From an uncultured Clostridia bacterium (lineage in GTDB: Bacteria; Bacillota; Clostridia; TANB77; CAG-508), in assembly GCA_944390305.1 (NCBI GenBank), contig CALXPX010000047.1:1-9266 (forward strand): DNA of 9,266 nucleotides, given 5' to 3'. The notes beneath the pieces were generated by a model that searched no databases, was not told the DNA's origin, and was given only the letters and a program-made list of their open reading frames with translations. The position numbers and the translations under genes were made by a program. Positions 1-7,320 of the stretch are shown here, one piece after another; position 1 is the first letter of the stretch, and every line of letters begins with the position of its first letter.

Positions 1-1100
1 GAACAAATTTTGATATAGAAATGATGAAAGAAACGGGCTTTTGCCAAGGAATAGAAAACTATTCTAGACATATAAGTGGTAGAGAAGCAGGAAGCCCTCC
101 TTTTACTTTATTTGATTATTTTCCTAAAGACTTTTTATTACTTATTGATGAATCACATGCTACTATTCCTCAAGTAAGAGCAATGTATAATGGAGATAGA
201 GCAAGAAAAGAAACTTTAGTAAATTATGGATTTAGACTCCCTTCAGCTTTTGATAATAGACCTCTTAAATTTAATGAATTTGAAGAAAGAATAAATCAAG
301 CTATATTTGTAAGTGCAACACCAGGAGACTATGAAAAAGAACATTCTAAAGAAAGAGTAGTAGAACAAATTATAAGACCAACTGGGCTTTTAGATCCAAA
401 AATAGATGTAAAACCAGTAGAAAACCAAGTGGATGATTTAATAGAACAAATAAGACAAAGAACTTTAAAAAACGAAAGAGTTTTAGTTACAACATTAACT
501 AAAAAAATGGCAGAAGATCTTACTTCATATTTAGAAGGATTAGATATAAAAGTAAGATATATGCATTCAGATATAAAAGCATTAGAAAGAATGGAAATTA
601 TAAGAGATTTAAGACTGGGCGAATTTGATGTATTAGTAGGTATCAATCTTTTAAGAGAGGGCTTAGATATCCCAGAAGTATCATTAGTAGCAATCTTAGA
701 TGCAGATAAAGAAGGGTTCCTTCGCTCAGAAAGATCTTTAATCCAAACAATAGGGCGTGCGGCTAGAAACACAGACGGAAAAGTAATTATGTATGCAGAT
801 GAACTAACACCTTCAATGGAAAAAGCAATATCTGAAACTAATAGAAGAAGAAAAATACAAGAAGAATACAATAAAGAACACAATATAACCCCAAAGACAA
901 TAAGAAAAGCTGTAAGAGAAACAATAAAGGCAACATATCAAACAGATAGTAAAGAAGATAAGTTAATAAACAAAGACGAAGATATAAAAGATGCAATAAA
1001 TAGATTGACAGATGAAATGTTAAAATATGCTCAAAACCTAGAATTTGAAAAAGCAGCAGATATAAGAGATAAAATAAAAGAATTAGAAAACTATATATAA
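1..1100 (+). CDS. uvrB: UvrABC excinuclease subunit B, C-terminal part (5' end outside window)
   Basis: UvrB is the DNA-damage verification helicase of nucleotide excision repair: it is loaded by UvrA and recruits UvrC. The reading frame is open from base 3 (codons T-N-F-D-I-E precede the first ATG at 21), so this is an internal fragment of about 365 residues of a protein usually near 660. Visible in order: the [12 protein letters not shown] segment, the DESHAT Walker B box, the SATPGDYE motif (III), the helicase C domain with [16 protein letters not shown] (motif V) and QTIGRAARN (motif VI), and a C-terminal UVR motif ([17 protein letters not shown]) that in this family contacts UvrC. The gene ends with TAA at 1098-1100. 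Nothing in the visible part looks damaged. uvrA lies about 2.65 kb downstream on the same strand, not immediately adjacent as is usual. Identification is very secure; the start cannot be seen. Confidence 0.97.
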   Translation, partial: TNFDIEMMKETGFCQGIENYSRHISGREAGSPPFTLFDYFPKDFLLLIDESHATIPQVRAMYNGDRARKETLVNYGFRLPSAFDNRPLKFNEFEERINQAIFVSATPGDYEKEHSKERVVEQIIRPTGLLDPKIDVKPVENQVDDLIEQIRQRTLKNERVLVTTLTKKMAEDLTSYLEGLDIKVRYMHSDIKALERMEIIRDLRLGEFDVLVGINLLREGLDIPEVSLVAILDADKEGFLRSERSLIQTIGRAARNTDGKVIMYADELTPSMEKAISETNRRRKIQEEYNKEHNITPKTIRKAVRETIKATYQTDSKEDKLINKDEDIKDAINRLTDEMLKYAQNLEFEKAADIRDKIKELENYI

Positions 1101-1234
1101 GAAAATCAAAGATAAGTTAATTAATAGATAAAAAATATTAAATGTTAGTAGGCTCTACAAATAAAAATCATATAAAAAATTAAAAAAGAAAAAGAAATAA
1201 TATTAAAAAATCAAAAGAATATAAAAACAAAGCC

Positions 1235-1282
1235 ATTCTTAAAAAGAAAGTAATCTAAAAAGGATTACTTTCTTTTTAGAAT
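1235..1282 (+). terminator. Long hairpin terminator between uvrB and the glycoamylase-like gene
   Basis: An inverted repeat pairs 1235-1255 with 1263-1282, giving about 20 base pairs with one bulged T in the left arm and a 7-base loop (TAAAAAG). The core is AAAAAGAAAGTAATC against GATTACTTTCTTTTT, so the right arm supplies a U-rich tract on the plus strand and the left arm does so on the minus strand. It begins 134 bases after the uvrB stop and ends 47 bases before the next ATG. It most likely ends the uvrB transcript. The 1101-1234 stretch before it is A/T-rich and I see no gene or RNA in it. The hairpin is seen directly; the terminator role is inferred. Confidence 0.75.
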
Positions 1283-1329
1283 AATAAATAGATATCTGCA
1301 AACAATAAAAGACGGAGGATTATAGATAT

Positions 1330-2538
1330 ATGGTTAACAAATGTTATGGAGAAGAACTTTTAAAAAAAGAATTAAAGGGAAGCTATCTTTTTTTTATAAG
1401 AGAAAATAATTTTAATGAAAATGGATATGGTTTAATACATGACGAATCAAAAGAAAATCAAGATGTATCAAGTATTTCATCTATTGGATTTGGATTTTGT
1501 GCTTTAGTAATTGGGGTTATACATGAATATTTAACTTATAATGAGGCTAAAAGAATAACTTTAAAGACATTAGATACACTTTTACACAATATAGAAAACA
1601 TAAATGGTTTCTATTATCATTTTATAAAAAGTAATGATGGAAGTAGAAAGGATAGTGACTCTGAAATATCAATAATAGATACAGCGATTCTTATATGTGG
1701 GGCATTTGTAGCAGGTGAATTTTTTAAGGGTGAAGTAAAAAATAAGGTAGAAAAAATATATAAAAAAATAAATTGGAATTGGTTTTTAAATAAGGATACA
1801 AATCAATTTTATATGGGATATTCTAGAGAATTAGGTCATAAAGGAAAATGGGATATATATGGAGAACAATTAATGGTATATGTTTTATCTACTGCATCAC
1901 CAACTTTTCCAGTAAGTAGAAGCACTTATGATAGTTTTGAAAAACCATTGTCAAGTTATGGCAGAATAAAAGATATTGTATGTACTTATTTTGGATCTTT
2001 ATTTGCTTATCAATATTCTCATGCATTTATAGATTTTAGAGGAAGAAAAGATGAAAATGGAATTGACTGGTTTGAAAATTCTATAAAAGCAACTAAAGCA
2101 AATAGGGAATATTGCATAAATAATAAGGAAAAATATAAAACATATAGTGAAAATTCTTGGGGATTAACTGCTTGTTTAACTCCAGATGGATATAATGGAA
2201 AAATAGGAGCATCACCATGTAAAATAAGCAAAGATATAATTGAAGATGGAACTATAGCAACATCAGCAGCAATTGGTTCAATCGTATTTACTCCAGAAGA
2301 TTCAATAAAAGCAATGGAAAATTACTATAACAATTTTCCTAAGTTATGGTCAGAGTATGGATTTAATAATAGTTTTAATCTTTGTAAAAAAGAGGAGTGG
2401 TTTGCAAAAGAAAATTTAGGAATTGACAAAGGAATTGGAATGTGTATGATAGAAAATTATTTAAATGGTTCTATATGGAAGTATTTTATGGAAAATGAGT
2501 ATGTAAAAAAAGGATTGGACTTATTAAAAATTAAATAA
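1330..2538 (+). CDS. Glycoamylase-like (COG5368/PF10091-type) putative glycoside hydrolase, cytoplasmic
   Basis: A 402-residue protein that resembles the glycoamylase-like family (COG5368, Pfam PF10091), an (alpha/alpha)6-barrel group that includes endo-beta-1,2-glucanases of GH144 and a domain of cyclic beta-1,2-glucan synthases. Visible signatures: an N-terminal helical part with SIGFGFCALVIGVIHEYLT (51-69) and SIIDTAIL (114-121); then GKWDIYGEQLMVYVLSTASP (172-191), FAYQYSHAFIDFRG (225-238), ENSIKATKANREYC (249-262), SWGLTACLTPDGY (276-288), DGTIATSAAIGS (306-317), YGFNNSFN (343-350) and GIDKGIG (364-370). Many residues are aromatic or acidic, as expected for a sugar cleft. The N-terminus (MVNKCYGEELLKKEL) has no signal peptide and no transmembrane segment, so it should act in the cytoplasm. 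GGAGGA at 1314-1319 lies 10 bases before the ATG. I could not identify a confident promoter. No transporter or sugar kinase lies beside it. The family is fairly sure; the actual substrate is unknown. Confidence 0.85.
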   Translation: MVNKCYGEELLKKELKGSYLFFIRENNFNENGYGLIHDESKENQDVSSISSIGFGFCALVIGVIHEYLTYNEAKRITLKTLDTLLHNIENINGFYYHFIKSNDGSRKDSDSEISIIDTAILICGAFVAGEFFKGEVKNKVEKIYKKINWNWFLNKDTNQFYMGYSRELGHKGKWDIYGEQLMVYVLSTASPTFPVSRSTYDSFEKPLSSYGRIKDIVCTYFGSLFAYQYSHAFIDFRGRKDENGIDWFENSIKATKANREYCINNKEKYKTYSENSWGLTACLTPDGYNGKIGASPCKISKDIIEDGTIATSAAIGSIVFTPEDSIKAMENYYNNFPKLWSEYGFNNSFNLCKKEEWFAKENLGIDKGIGMCMIENYLNGSIWKYFMENEYVKKGLDLLKIK

Positions 2539-2551
2539 TTAGATTAAAATA

Positions 2552-2582
2552 AAAAAAGTCTTGCAATTTGCAGGACTTTTTT
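2552..2582. terminator. Bidirectional terminator shared by two convergent genes
   Basis: A 14-bp stem (2552-2565 with 2569-2582, one G-T pair) closes a 3-base ATT loop. The arms are six A's plus GTCTTGCA on the left and TGCAGGAC plus six T's on the right. Transcribed rightwards it ends in a U tract after the glycoamylase-like gene, whose stop is 13 bases upstream. Transcribed leftwards it ends in a U run plus ATTTT after the minus-strand gene, whose TAA (2583-2581) overlaps the base of the stem by two bases. Confidence 0.9.
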
Positions 2583-3618
2583 AATAATATTTATGGCCTT
2601 CTAAAGTAGGTTCATGAGGATCGACATCTTCTTCTTTTTCATCTTTTATTTGTTCTTTATCTGGATTTTCTTGAGCTTTTTGCAAAAGTTCATTGTTTCT
2701 TGCATCTGCATATGGAGATCTAGTAGAAGTACTCTCTATTTCAGATGCAGTTCTGCTATTACCAGCAACTAAAAACATTTGAGTTCTGTTTTCATCATTT
2801 ACAGTGTCTATAGCTAAAGAATGATCTGGTTTATCTTTTCTTATAAATTCGATTTCAGGTCTTCTGATTTCAGCATTTCCATCTTCTCCTATAGTTCTAA
2901 AAGGGTTAGTAGTTGATGAAATTTGTAAATTTTTTTCTACTGATAATTTACCTTTTTCATCTACTTTAAAAACTTTCCAATCATCATTAATTTTTACTGC
3001 CAACAACATATTTGCATCTGTATTAAGAAATTCTTTAATTGTTTCATCAGAAGTAGCAAGTTCATTTGTATCTACAACCATACCAAGAGCCATATATTTT
3101 TCTAATTCCAATTTAGCTTTATCAGTTGGTGCTTTTTGCTCAGTATCAACTTGTAGTAAATTTAATTCTTTAACAGTTTCTGGATCCATATCCAAGTTTT
3201 CTGCAATTTCTTTAGTTTGTTCTTTTTCTAATTCTTCTAAAGATTTTGAATCTTGGTCATTATATATTTTATATATAAGAGAATCTTCATCAAAATTACC
3301 TTGTTCTAATTCAGATAAAGCTTTTCCATCATTAAATGTTTTATCTGACATGGGAGGAAGAAGAAGATTACCTTGGTCATCATAGAATTCATGATAAAGT
3401 TCACCATTTTTTTCAGTCAAAACCTCATAAACATTTTTAGTAACTTCAAATTCTTTACCATTTTGGGTTATTTTAAATTGCATATTATCATGTCTTACAA
3501 CATCATATACTTCTTCTTGACCAGATATAATTTGATCTTGTTTTTGATTAGTAACTGTATCTAACATTCTATGTAAATCTTGAATATTATCTAATCTTTC
3601 CATAAAATTATCATCCAT
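2581..3618 (-). CDS. Hypothetical acidic protein, no recognised domain
   Basis: A 345-residue protein that I do not recognise. The frame is open further upstream to 3702, but the ATG at 3618 is chosen: it has a strong GGAGG (3626-3630) seven bases upstream and a promoter just behind it, whereas the upstream extension would pass through that promoter. The protein is very rich in D, E, K, N and Q, with no signal peptide, transmembrane segment or cysteine motif, so it should be cytoplasmic. Residues 46-90 look like short beta strands (MQFKITQNGKEFEVTKNVYEV; then a stretch with HEFYDDQGNLLLPP). Residues 125-155 are a charged helix that could be a short coiled coil. Residues 200-230 (LLAVKINDDWKVFKVDEKGK) look like another strand-rich unit, and residues 310-345 are charged and probably disordered. 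It is convergent with the glycoamylase-like gene and divergent from uvrA. That it is a real gene is well supported by its promoter, ribosome site and terminator; its function is unknown. Confidence 0.88.
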   Translation of the reverse strand: MDDNFMERLDNIQDLHRMLDTVTNQKQDQIISGQEEVYDVVRHDNMQFKITQNGKEFEVTKNVYEVLTEKNGELYHEFYDDQGNLLLPPMSDKTFNDGKALSELEQGNFDEDSLIYKIYNDQDSKSLEELEKEQTKEIAENLDMDPETVKELNLLQVDTEQKAPTDKAKLELEKYMALGMVVDTNELATSDETIKEFLNTDANMLLAVKINDDWKVFKVDEKGKLSVEKNLQISSTTNPFRTIGEDGNAEIRRPEIEFIRKDKPDHSLAIDTVNDENRTQMFLVAGNSRTASEIESTSTRSPYADARNNELLQKAQENPDKEQIKDEKEEDVDPHEPTLEGHKYY

Positions 3619-3625
3619 ATTAATA

Positions 3626-3630
3626 CCTCC
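3626..3630 (-). promoter_or_regulatory. Ribosome binding site deciding the start of the hypothetical minus-strand gene
   Basis: Read on the minus strand this is GGAGG(T), seven bases before the ATG at 3618. It is the only strong Shine-Dalgarno in the open frame and argues against the longer start near 3702. Confidence 0.85.
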
Positions 3631-3649
3631 AATAATACATGTTAAAATT

Positions 3650-3678
3650 ATTATATCAAAACACAAAATAAAAGTAAA
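3650..3678 (-). promoter_or_regulatory. Sigma-A-type promoter with extended -10 for the minus-strand gene
   Basis: On the minus strand: -35 TTTACT (3678-3673, 4 of 6 consensus bases), 17-base spacer, -10 TATAAT (3655-3650), preceded by TGA at 3658-3656, an extended -10 (TGn). Predicted transcription start is near 3643, giving an untranslated leader of about 25 bases that contains the GGAGG. Confidence 0.75.
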
Positions 3679-3685
3679 GAAAATA

Positions 3686-3714
3686 TTGACACCACAAAAC
3701 AAATGTTTTATAAT
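3686..3714 (+). promoter_or_regulatory. Perfect-consensus sigma-A promoter of uvrA
   Basis: TTGACA at 3686-3691, a spacer of exactly 17 bases, and TATAAT at 3709-3714: both hexamers match the consensus completely. Transcription would start near 3720-3722, about 29 bases before the uvrA ATG at 3750. It is back to back with the minus-strand promoter; the two -35 boxes are 7 bases apart. So strong a core promoter implies that uvrA is normally held down by a repressor, consistent with the palindrome in its spacer. Confidence 0.9.
3696..3709. promoter_or_regulatory. Candidate LexA/DinR (SOS) operator in the uvrA promoter
   Basis: AAAACAAATGTTTT is a perfect inverted repeat of 5-base arms with a 4-base centre. 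It shares the AAC-N4-GTT core of the Gram-positive LexA box (GAAC-N4-GTTC/T), but the outer G is A on the left and its partner is T on the right. It sits between the -35 and -10 boxes of the uvrA promoter, a classical repressor position, and uvrA is a known SOS gene in Firmicutes. The palindrome is seen; LexA binding is inferred. In such A/T-rich DNA a chance palindrome is possible. Confidence 0.55.
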
Positions 3715-3749
3715 AATTAGAGCAAATTTAAATATAAGTGGGTGTAGAA

Positions 3750-6572
3750 ATGAATGATAAAATAGTAATTAAAGGAGCAAAAGAACACAATTTAAAAAAT
3801 ATAGATATAGAAATACCAAAAGATAAGTTAGTAGTTATAACAGGACTCTCTGGTTCAGGAAAATCATCATTAGCATTTGACACTTTATATGCAGAAGGAC
3901 AGAGAAGATATGTAGAAAGTCTTTCATCATATGCTAGACAATTTTTAGGAATAATGGATAAGCCAAACGTAGAATCTATAGAAGGACTATCTCCAGCAAT
4001 ATCAATAGACCAGAAAACAACTTCTAAAAATCCACGTTCAACAGTAGGAACTGTAACAGAAATTTATGACTATATTCGTCTATTATATGCTAGAATAGGT
4101 ATACCTTATTGTCCAAAGTGTGGTAAAAAAATAGAAAAACAAACAATTGATCAAATTGTAGATAACATACTAGAATTACAAGAAGGTACCAAAATTCAAA
4201 TATTAGCACCAGTAATTAGAGGAAGAAAAGGAGAATATAAAAAGTTATTAGAAGATTTCCAAAAAGAAGGGTTTGTAAGAGCTAGAATAGATGGAGAAAG
4301 TGTTGACTTAAATGATGATATTGATATAGACAGAAATAAAAAGCATAATATAGATATAGTAATAGATAGATTAGTAATAAAAAATGACATAAGAGCAAGA
4401 CTTACAGAATCCATAGAAACAGCTATGAAAAATGCAAATAATTTAGTTACAGTAGATGTAATTGGAGGAAAAGAATTATTATATAGTGGAAACTATGCAT
4501 GTCCTGATTGTAATATCAGCTTTGAAGAATTATCTCCAAGAATGTTTTCATTTAATAATCCAGTAGGCGCTTGTCCAACTTGTACAGGAATTGGATATCT
4601 TATGAAAATGGATGAAAACTTAATAATCCCTGATAGGAATTTAACATTATATAATGGAGTTAAAGCCTTTGGAGCAAGTACAATGAAAAAAGGTGATACA
4701 ATTGCTAAAATGTATTTTGAAGCAATTGGGAAACATTATGGAGTAGACATATCTAAATCAATAAAAGACCTTCCAAAAGATTTCTTAGATAAAATTCTTT
4801 ATGGAACTGGTGAAGAAGAAATAGAATTTGAATATGAAACAGCATTTGGAGTAAGAAAAAATAAAGTACCTTTCGAAGGAGTAATTCCTACATTGGAGAG
4901 AAGACATAGAGAAACCAAATCTCAAGGGATGCTTCAATTTTATGAAATGTACATGAGTAATATGGAATGTCCAGAATGCCATGGAGCAAGACTAAAAAAA
5001 GAAAGCTTATCTGTTAAAGTAGGAAATAAAAACATTAACGAATTAACAGATATGTCAATAGTTCATATAAAAGAATATATAAATTCATTAGTATTAAGTG
5101 AAAAAGATAGCATTATTGCAGATCAAATATTAAAAGAATTGAATAAAAGATTACAATTTTTAATTGATGTTGGATTAGATTATCTAACACTTTCAAGAAG
5201 TGCTGCAACTCTTTCAGGAGGAGAATCTCAAAGAATTCGTTTAGCAACTCAAATTGGATCAGGCTTAACTGGTGTTATGTATATATTAGATGAGCCAAGT
5301 ATTGGACTTCATCAAAGAGATAATGATAAACTAATTTTAACATTAAAGAAATTAAGAGATTTAGGAAATTCTGTAATAGTTGTCGAACATGATACAGATA
5401 CTATGTATGCAGCAGATGAAGTTATAGACATAGGGCCAGCAGCAGGTGTGCATGGTGGAAAAGTCATGGCACAAGGTACAGCAGAAGAGATTTCAAAAGT
5501 TACTGATTCAATTACAGGTCAATATTTATCTGGCAGAAAACAAATAAATGTACCTAAAAAAAGAAGAAAATCTAATGGCAAGTCAATTGAAGTAATTGGT
5601 GCTAAAGAACATAATTTAAAAAATGTAAGTGTCAAATTTCCATTAGGAGAATTTGTATGTATTACAGGAGTATCAGGATCAGGAAAAAGTACTCTTGTAA
5701 ATGAAGTCCTTTATAAAAACATAAATAAAGAACTAAACAAATCAAATGAAAAGGTAGGTAAATGTAAAGAAATAAAAGGATTACATAATATTGATAAAAT
5801 AATTAATATAGACCAATCTCCAATTGGAAGGACACCTCGTTCTAATCCTGCTACATATACAGGAGTATTTGATATAATAAGAGAAATATTTGCAACAACA
5901 AATGAAGCTAAATTAAGAGGTTATGATAAAGGAAGATTCAGTTTTAATGTGCCTGGTGGAAGATGTGAAGCTTGTAGTGGAGATGGAATTATAAAAATTG
6001 AAATGAATTTTTTATCCGATGTTTATGTACCATGTGAAGTTTGCAAAGGAAAAAGGTATAACAAAGAAACTTTAGAGGTAAAATATAAAGGAAAAAATAT
6101 CTCTGATGTATTAGATATGACTGTTGAAGAAGCTTTAAAATTTTTTGAAAATATACCAAGAATAAAACAAAAAATACAAACACTAAATGATGTAGGATTA
6201 GGATATATAAAATTAGGACAACCATCTACAACCTTATCAGGTGGTGAAGCACAAAGAATAAAACTTGCAACAGAACTATCTAGACGTTCTACTGGAAAAA
6301 CATTATATATATTAGATGAACCAACAACCGGTCTTCATATAGATGACGTACATAGACTAATTGATATCTTGCAAAGATTAGTCGATGGTGGAAATTCTGT
6401 ATTTGTAATAGAGCATAATTTAGATTTAATAAAAACCTGTGACTATATAATAGATTTAGGACCAGAAGGTGGAGATAAAGGCGGGGAAGTTATAGCAGTT
6501 GGTACTCCAGAAAAAATTTGTCAAAACGAAAGAAGCTATACAGGTAAGTTCTTAAAAAAATACTTAAACTAG
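3750..6572 (+). CDS. uvrA: UvrABC excinuclease subunit A (ABC ATPase)
   Basis: UvrA is the damage-sensing ATPase of nucleotide excision repair; a dimer scans DNA and loads UvrB. The protein is complete at 940 residues, the normal family length. Numbered from the ATG at 3750: Walker A GLSGSGKS (32-39), zinc-finger cysteines 251/254/275/278, ABC signature LSGGE (488-492), Walker B ILDEP (512-516), second Walker A GVSGSGKS (640-647), second zinc finger 739/742/762/765, signature LSGGE (829-833) and Walker B ILDEP (854-858). Two more CxxC pairs (121/124 and 407/410) fit the third zinc module. A GTG at 3738 opens the frame four codons earlier, but [18 protein letters not shown] aligns with the usual UvrA N-terminus and the GTG has no ribosome site. 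The site before the ATG (GGGTG at 3740-3744) is weak. It has its own promoter and possible LexA box, and is followed 12 bases later by a HAD gene. Confidence 0.99.
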   Translation: MNDKIVIKGAKEHNLKNIDIEIPKDKLVVITGLSGSGKSSLAFDTLYAEGQRRYVESLSSYARQFLGIMDKPNVESIEGLSPAISIDQKTTSKNPRSTVGTVTEIYDYIRLLYARIGIPYCPKCGKKIEKQTIDQIVDNILELQEGTKIQILAPVIRGRKGEYKKLLEDFQKEGFVRARIDGESVDLNDDIDIDRNKKHNIDIVIDRLVIKNDIRARLTESIETAMKNANNLVTVDVIGGKELLYSGNYACPDCNISFEELSPRMFSFNNPVGACPTCTGIGYLMKMDENLIIPDRNLTLYNGVKAFGASTMKKGDTIAKMYFEAIGKHYGVDISKSIKDLPKDFLDKILYGTGEEEIEFEYETAFGVRKNKVPFEGVIPTLERRHRETKSQGMLQFYEMYMSNMECPECHGARLKKESLSVKVGNKNINELTDMSIVHIKEYINSLVLSEKDSIIADQILKELNKRLQFLIDVGLDYLTLSRSAATLSGGESQRIRLATQIGSGLTGVMYILDEPSIGLHQRDNDKLILTLKKLRDLGNSVIVVEHDTDTMYAADEVIDIGPAAGVHGGKVMAQGTAEEISKVTDSITGQYLSGRKQINVPKKRRKSNGKSIEVIGAKEHNLKNVSVKFPLGEFVCITGVSGSGKSTLVNEVLYKNINKELNKSNEKVGKCKEIKGLHNIDKIINIDQSPIGRTPRSNPATYTGVFDIIREIFATTNEAKLRGYDKGRFSFNVPGGRCEACSGDGIIKIEMNFLSDVYVPCEVCKGKRYNKETLEVKYKGKNISDVLDMTVEEALKFFENIPRIKQKIQTLNDVGLGYIKLGQPSTTLSGGEAQRIKLATELSRRSTGKTLYILDEPTTGLHIDDVHRLIDILQRLVDGGNSVFVIEHNLDLIKTCDYIIDLGPEGGDKGGEVIAVGTPEKICQNERSYTGKFLKKYLN

Positions 6573-6584
6573 AAAGGAAAATAG

Positions 6585-7193
6585 ATGATAAAATACATTA
6601 TTTCAGATTTATCAGAAGTTATTATACAAGGTTTTATGGGAATAGGAAAAGAGCTTAGTCCTATTCTTAGCATACCTGAAAAAGAAATCGAATTAGAAAA
6701 AACAAAAAATTTCCCATTATTTATTAAATTAATGGAAGGACACTTAAGTGAAGATGAATATGTTAATGAATTTTTAAGTATAACTAAATGGAATATATCG
6801 GCAGAAGATTTTAAAAATACTATGAGAAAAGTTTTAAATAAAAAAATACCAGGAACAATAGAGGTATTAAAAAAGGTGAAAAATACAAATAGATATAAAC
6901 TAATACTTCTTTCAGATAATGTTAAAGAATGGATAGAATATGTTTTAAAAACAAATAATGATTTAAAAATATTTGACTATATGTTTTTTTCATATGAATT
7001 AGAATCTATAAAAGAAGACAGCATAACTTTTGTAAAAGTTTTAGATAAAATAAATGCTAAACCAGAAGAAACCATTTTTATAGATGACTTAATTACTAAT
7101 ATTAATGTTGCTGAAAGTGTAGGAATACAGGGTATACAATTTATAAATGCAAAAAAGTTAGAAGAAGATTTAATAAATAAAAATATTATATAA
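6585..7193 (+). CDS. HAD-superfamily hydrolase (IA-like), altered motif I
   Basis: A 202-residue cytoplasmic protein with the layout of subfamily IA haloacid-dehalogenase-like hydrolases, mostly small-molecule phosphatases. Motif I is IISDLSEVI with the nucleophile Asp8; the usual second Asp (DxD) is Ser10. A helical cap follows (about 15-85). Motif II is LILLSDN with Ser110, motif III is probably Lys143 in SIKEDSITF (normally KPDPxIF), and motif IV is FIDDLITN with Asp167/Asp168, followed by AESVGIQGIQFIN, the typical GxxxxxF-type strand. Length fits the small IA members. The ATG at 6585 has AAAGGAAA (6574-6581) before it and lies 12 bases after the uvrA stop, so it is probably cotranscribed with uvrA. 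The substrate is unknown. The Ser10 substitution resembles members with DLG or DLN motifs (YihX-like), so catalysis may survive. Confidence 0.85.
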   Translation: MIKYIISDLSEVIIQGFMGIGKELSPILSIPEKEIELEKTKNFPLFIKLMEGHLSEDEYVNEFLSITKWNISAEDFKNTMRKVLNKKIPGTIEVLKKVKNTNRYKLILLSDNVKEWIEYVLKTNNDLKIFDYMFFSYELESIKEDSITFVKVLDKINAKPEETIFIDDLITNINVAESVGIQGIQFINAKKLEEDLINKNII

Positions 7194-7205
7194 TAAAAAT
7201 ATATA

Positions 7206-7250
7206 AAAATGTACTAATATATAAAAATATATTTAGTACATTTTCTTTTC
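7206..7250 (+). terminator. A/T-rich hairpin terminator after the HAD gene
   Basis: AAAATGTACTAA (7206-7217) pairs with TTAGTACATTTT (7233-7244), 12 bp. After a one-base bulge (T7232) four more pairs (7218-7221 with 7228-7231) close a 6-base loop. CTTTTC follows at 7245-7250. It would end the uvrA-HAD transcript and lies 12 bases beyond the HAD stop codon. Low in GC, so it may be leaky. Confidence 0.75.
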
Positions 7251-7259
7251 CATTCATTA

Positions 7260-7288
7260 TTTACTTCTATTTTTTTAAATGATATAAT
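7260..7288 (+). promoter_or_regulatory. Sigma-A-type promoter with extended -10 for the kinase-murD unit
   Basis: TTTACT at 7260-7265, a 17-base spacer and TATAAT at 7283-7288, preceded by TGA (7280-7282), an extended -10. The predicted start is near 7295, leaving about 26 bases of leader containing AGGAGA (7308-7313). Its hexamers and TGn are identical to those of the minus-strand gene at 3650-3678. Confidence 0.8.
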
Positions 7289-7320
7289 AAAAAAAGACTT
7301 TAAAATTAGGAGAAAAATAA

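Noticed and set aside
329..883. Long open frame on the minus strand inside uvrB
   Set aside because: It is antisense to a strongly conserved UvrB region, is rich in S, I and L as expected for a shadow of A-rich coding DNA, and has no ribosome site that I can support.
1101..1234. Possible small RNA, riboswitch or promoter in the A-rich spacer after uvrB
   Set aside because: Apart from the hairpin at 1235-1282 I see no stable structure, no recognisable riboswitch core and no convincing -35/-10 pair; only A/T-rich sequence.
3619..3702. N-terminal extension of the minus-strand gene (28 residues, hydrophobic, like a signal or membrane anchor)
   Set aside because: The extension would need transcription from upstream of the good promoter at 3650-3678 and has no ribosome site, while the ATG at 3618 has GGAGG at ideal spacing. 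The hydrophobic look comes from translating A/T-rich promoter DNA.
3738..3749. GTG start of uvrA four codons upstream
   Set aside because: It is only about 17 bases from the predicted transcription start, has no Shine-Dalgarno, and adds residues not present at the usual UvrA N-terminus.
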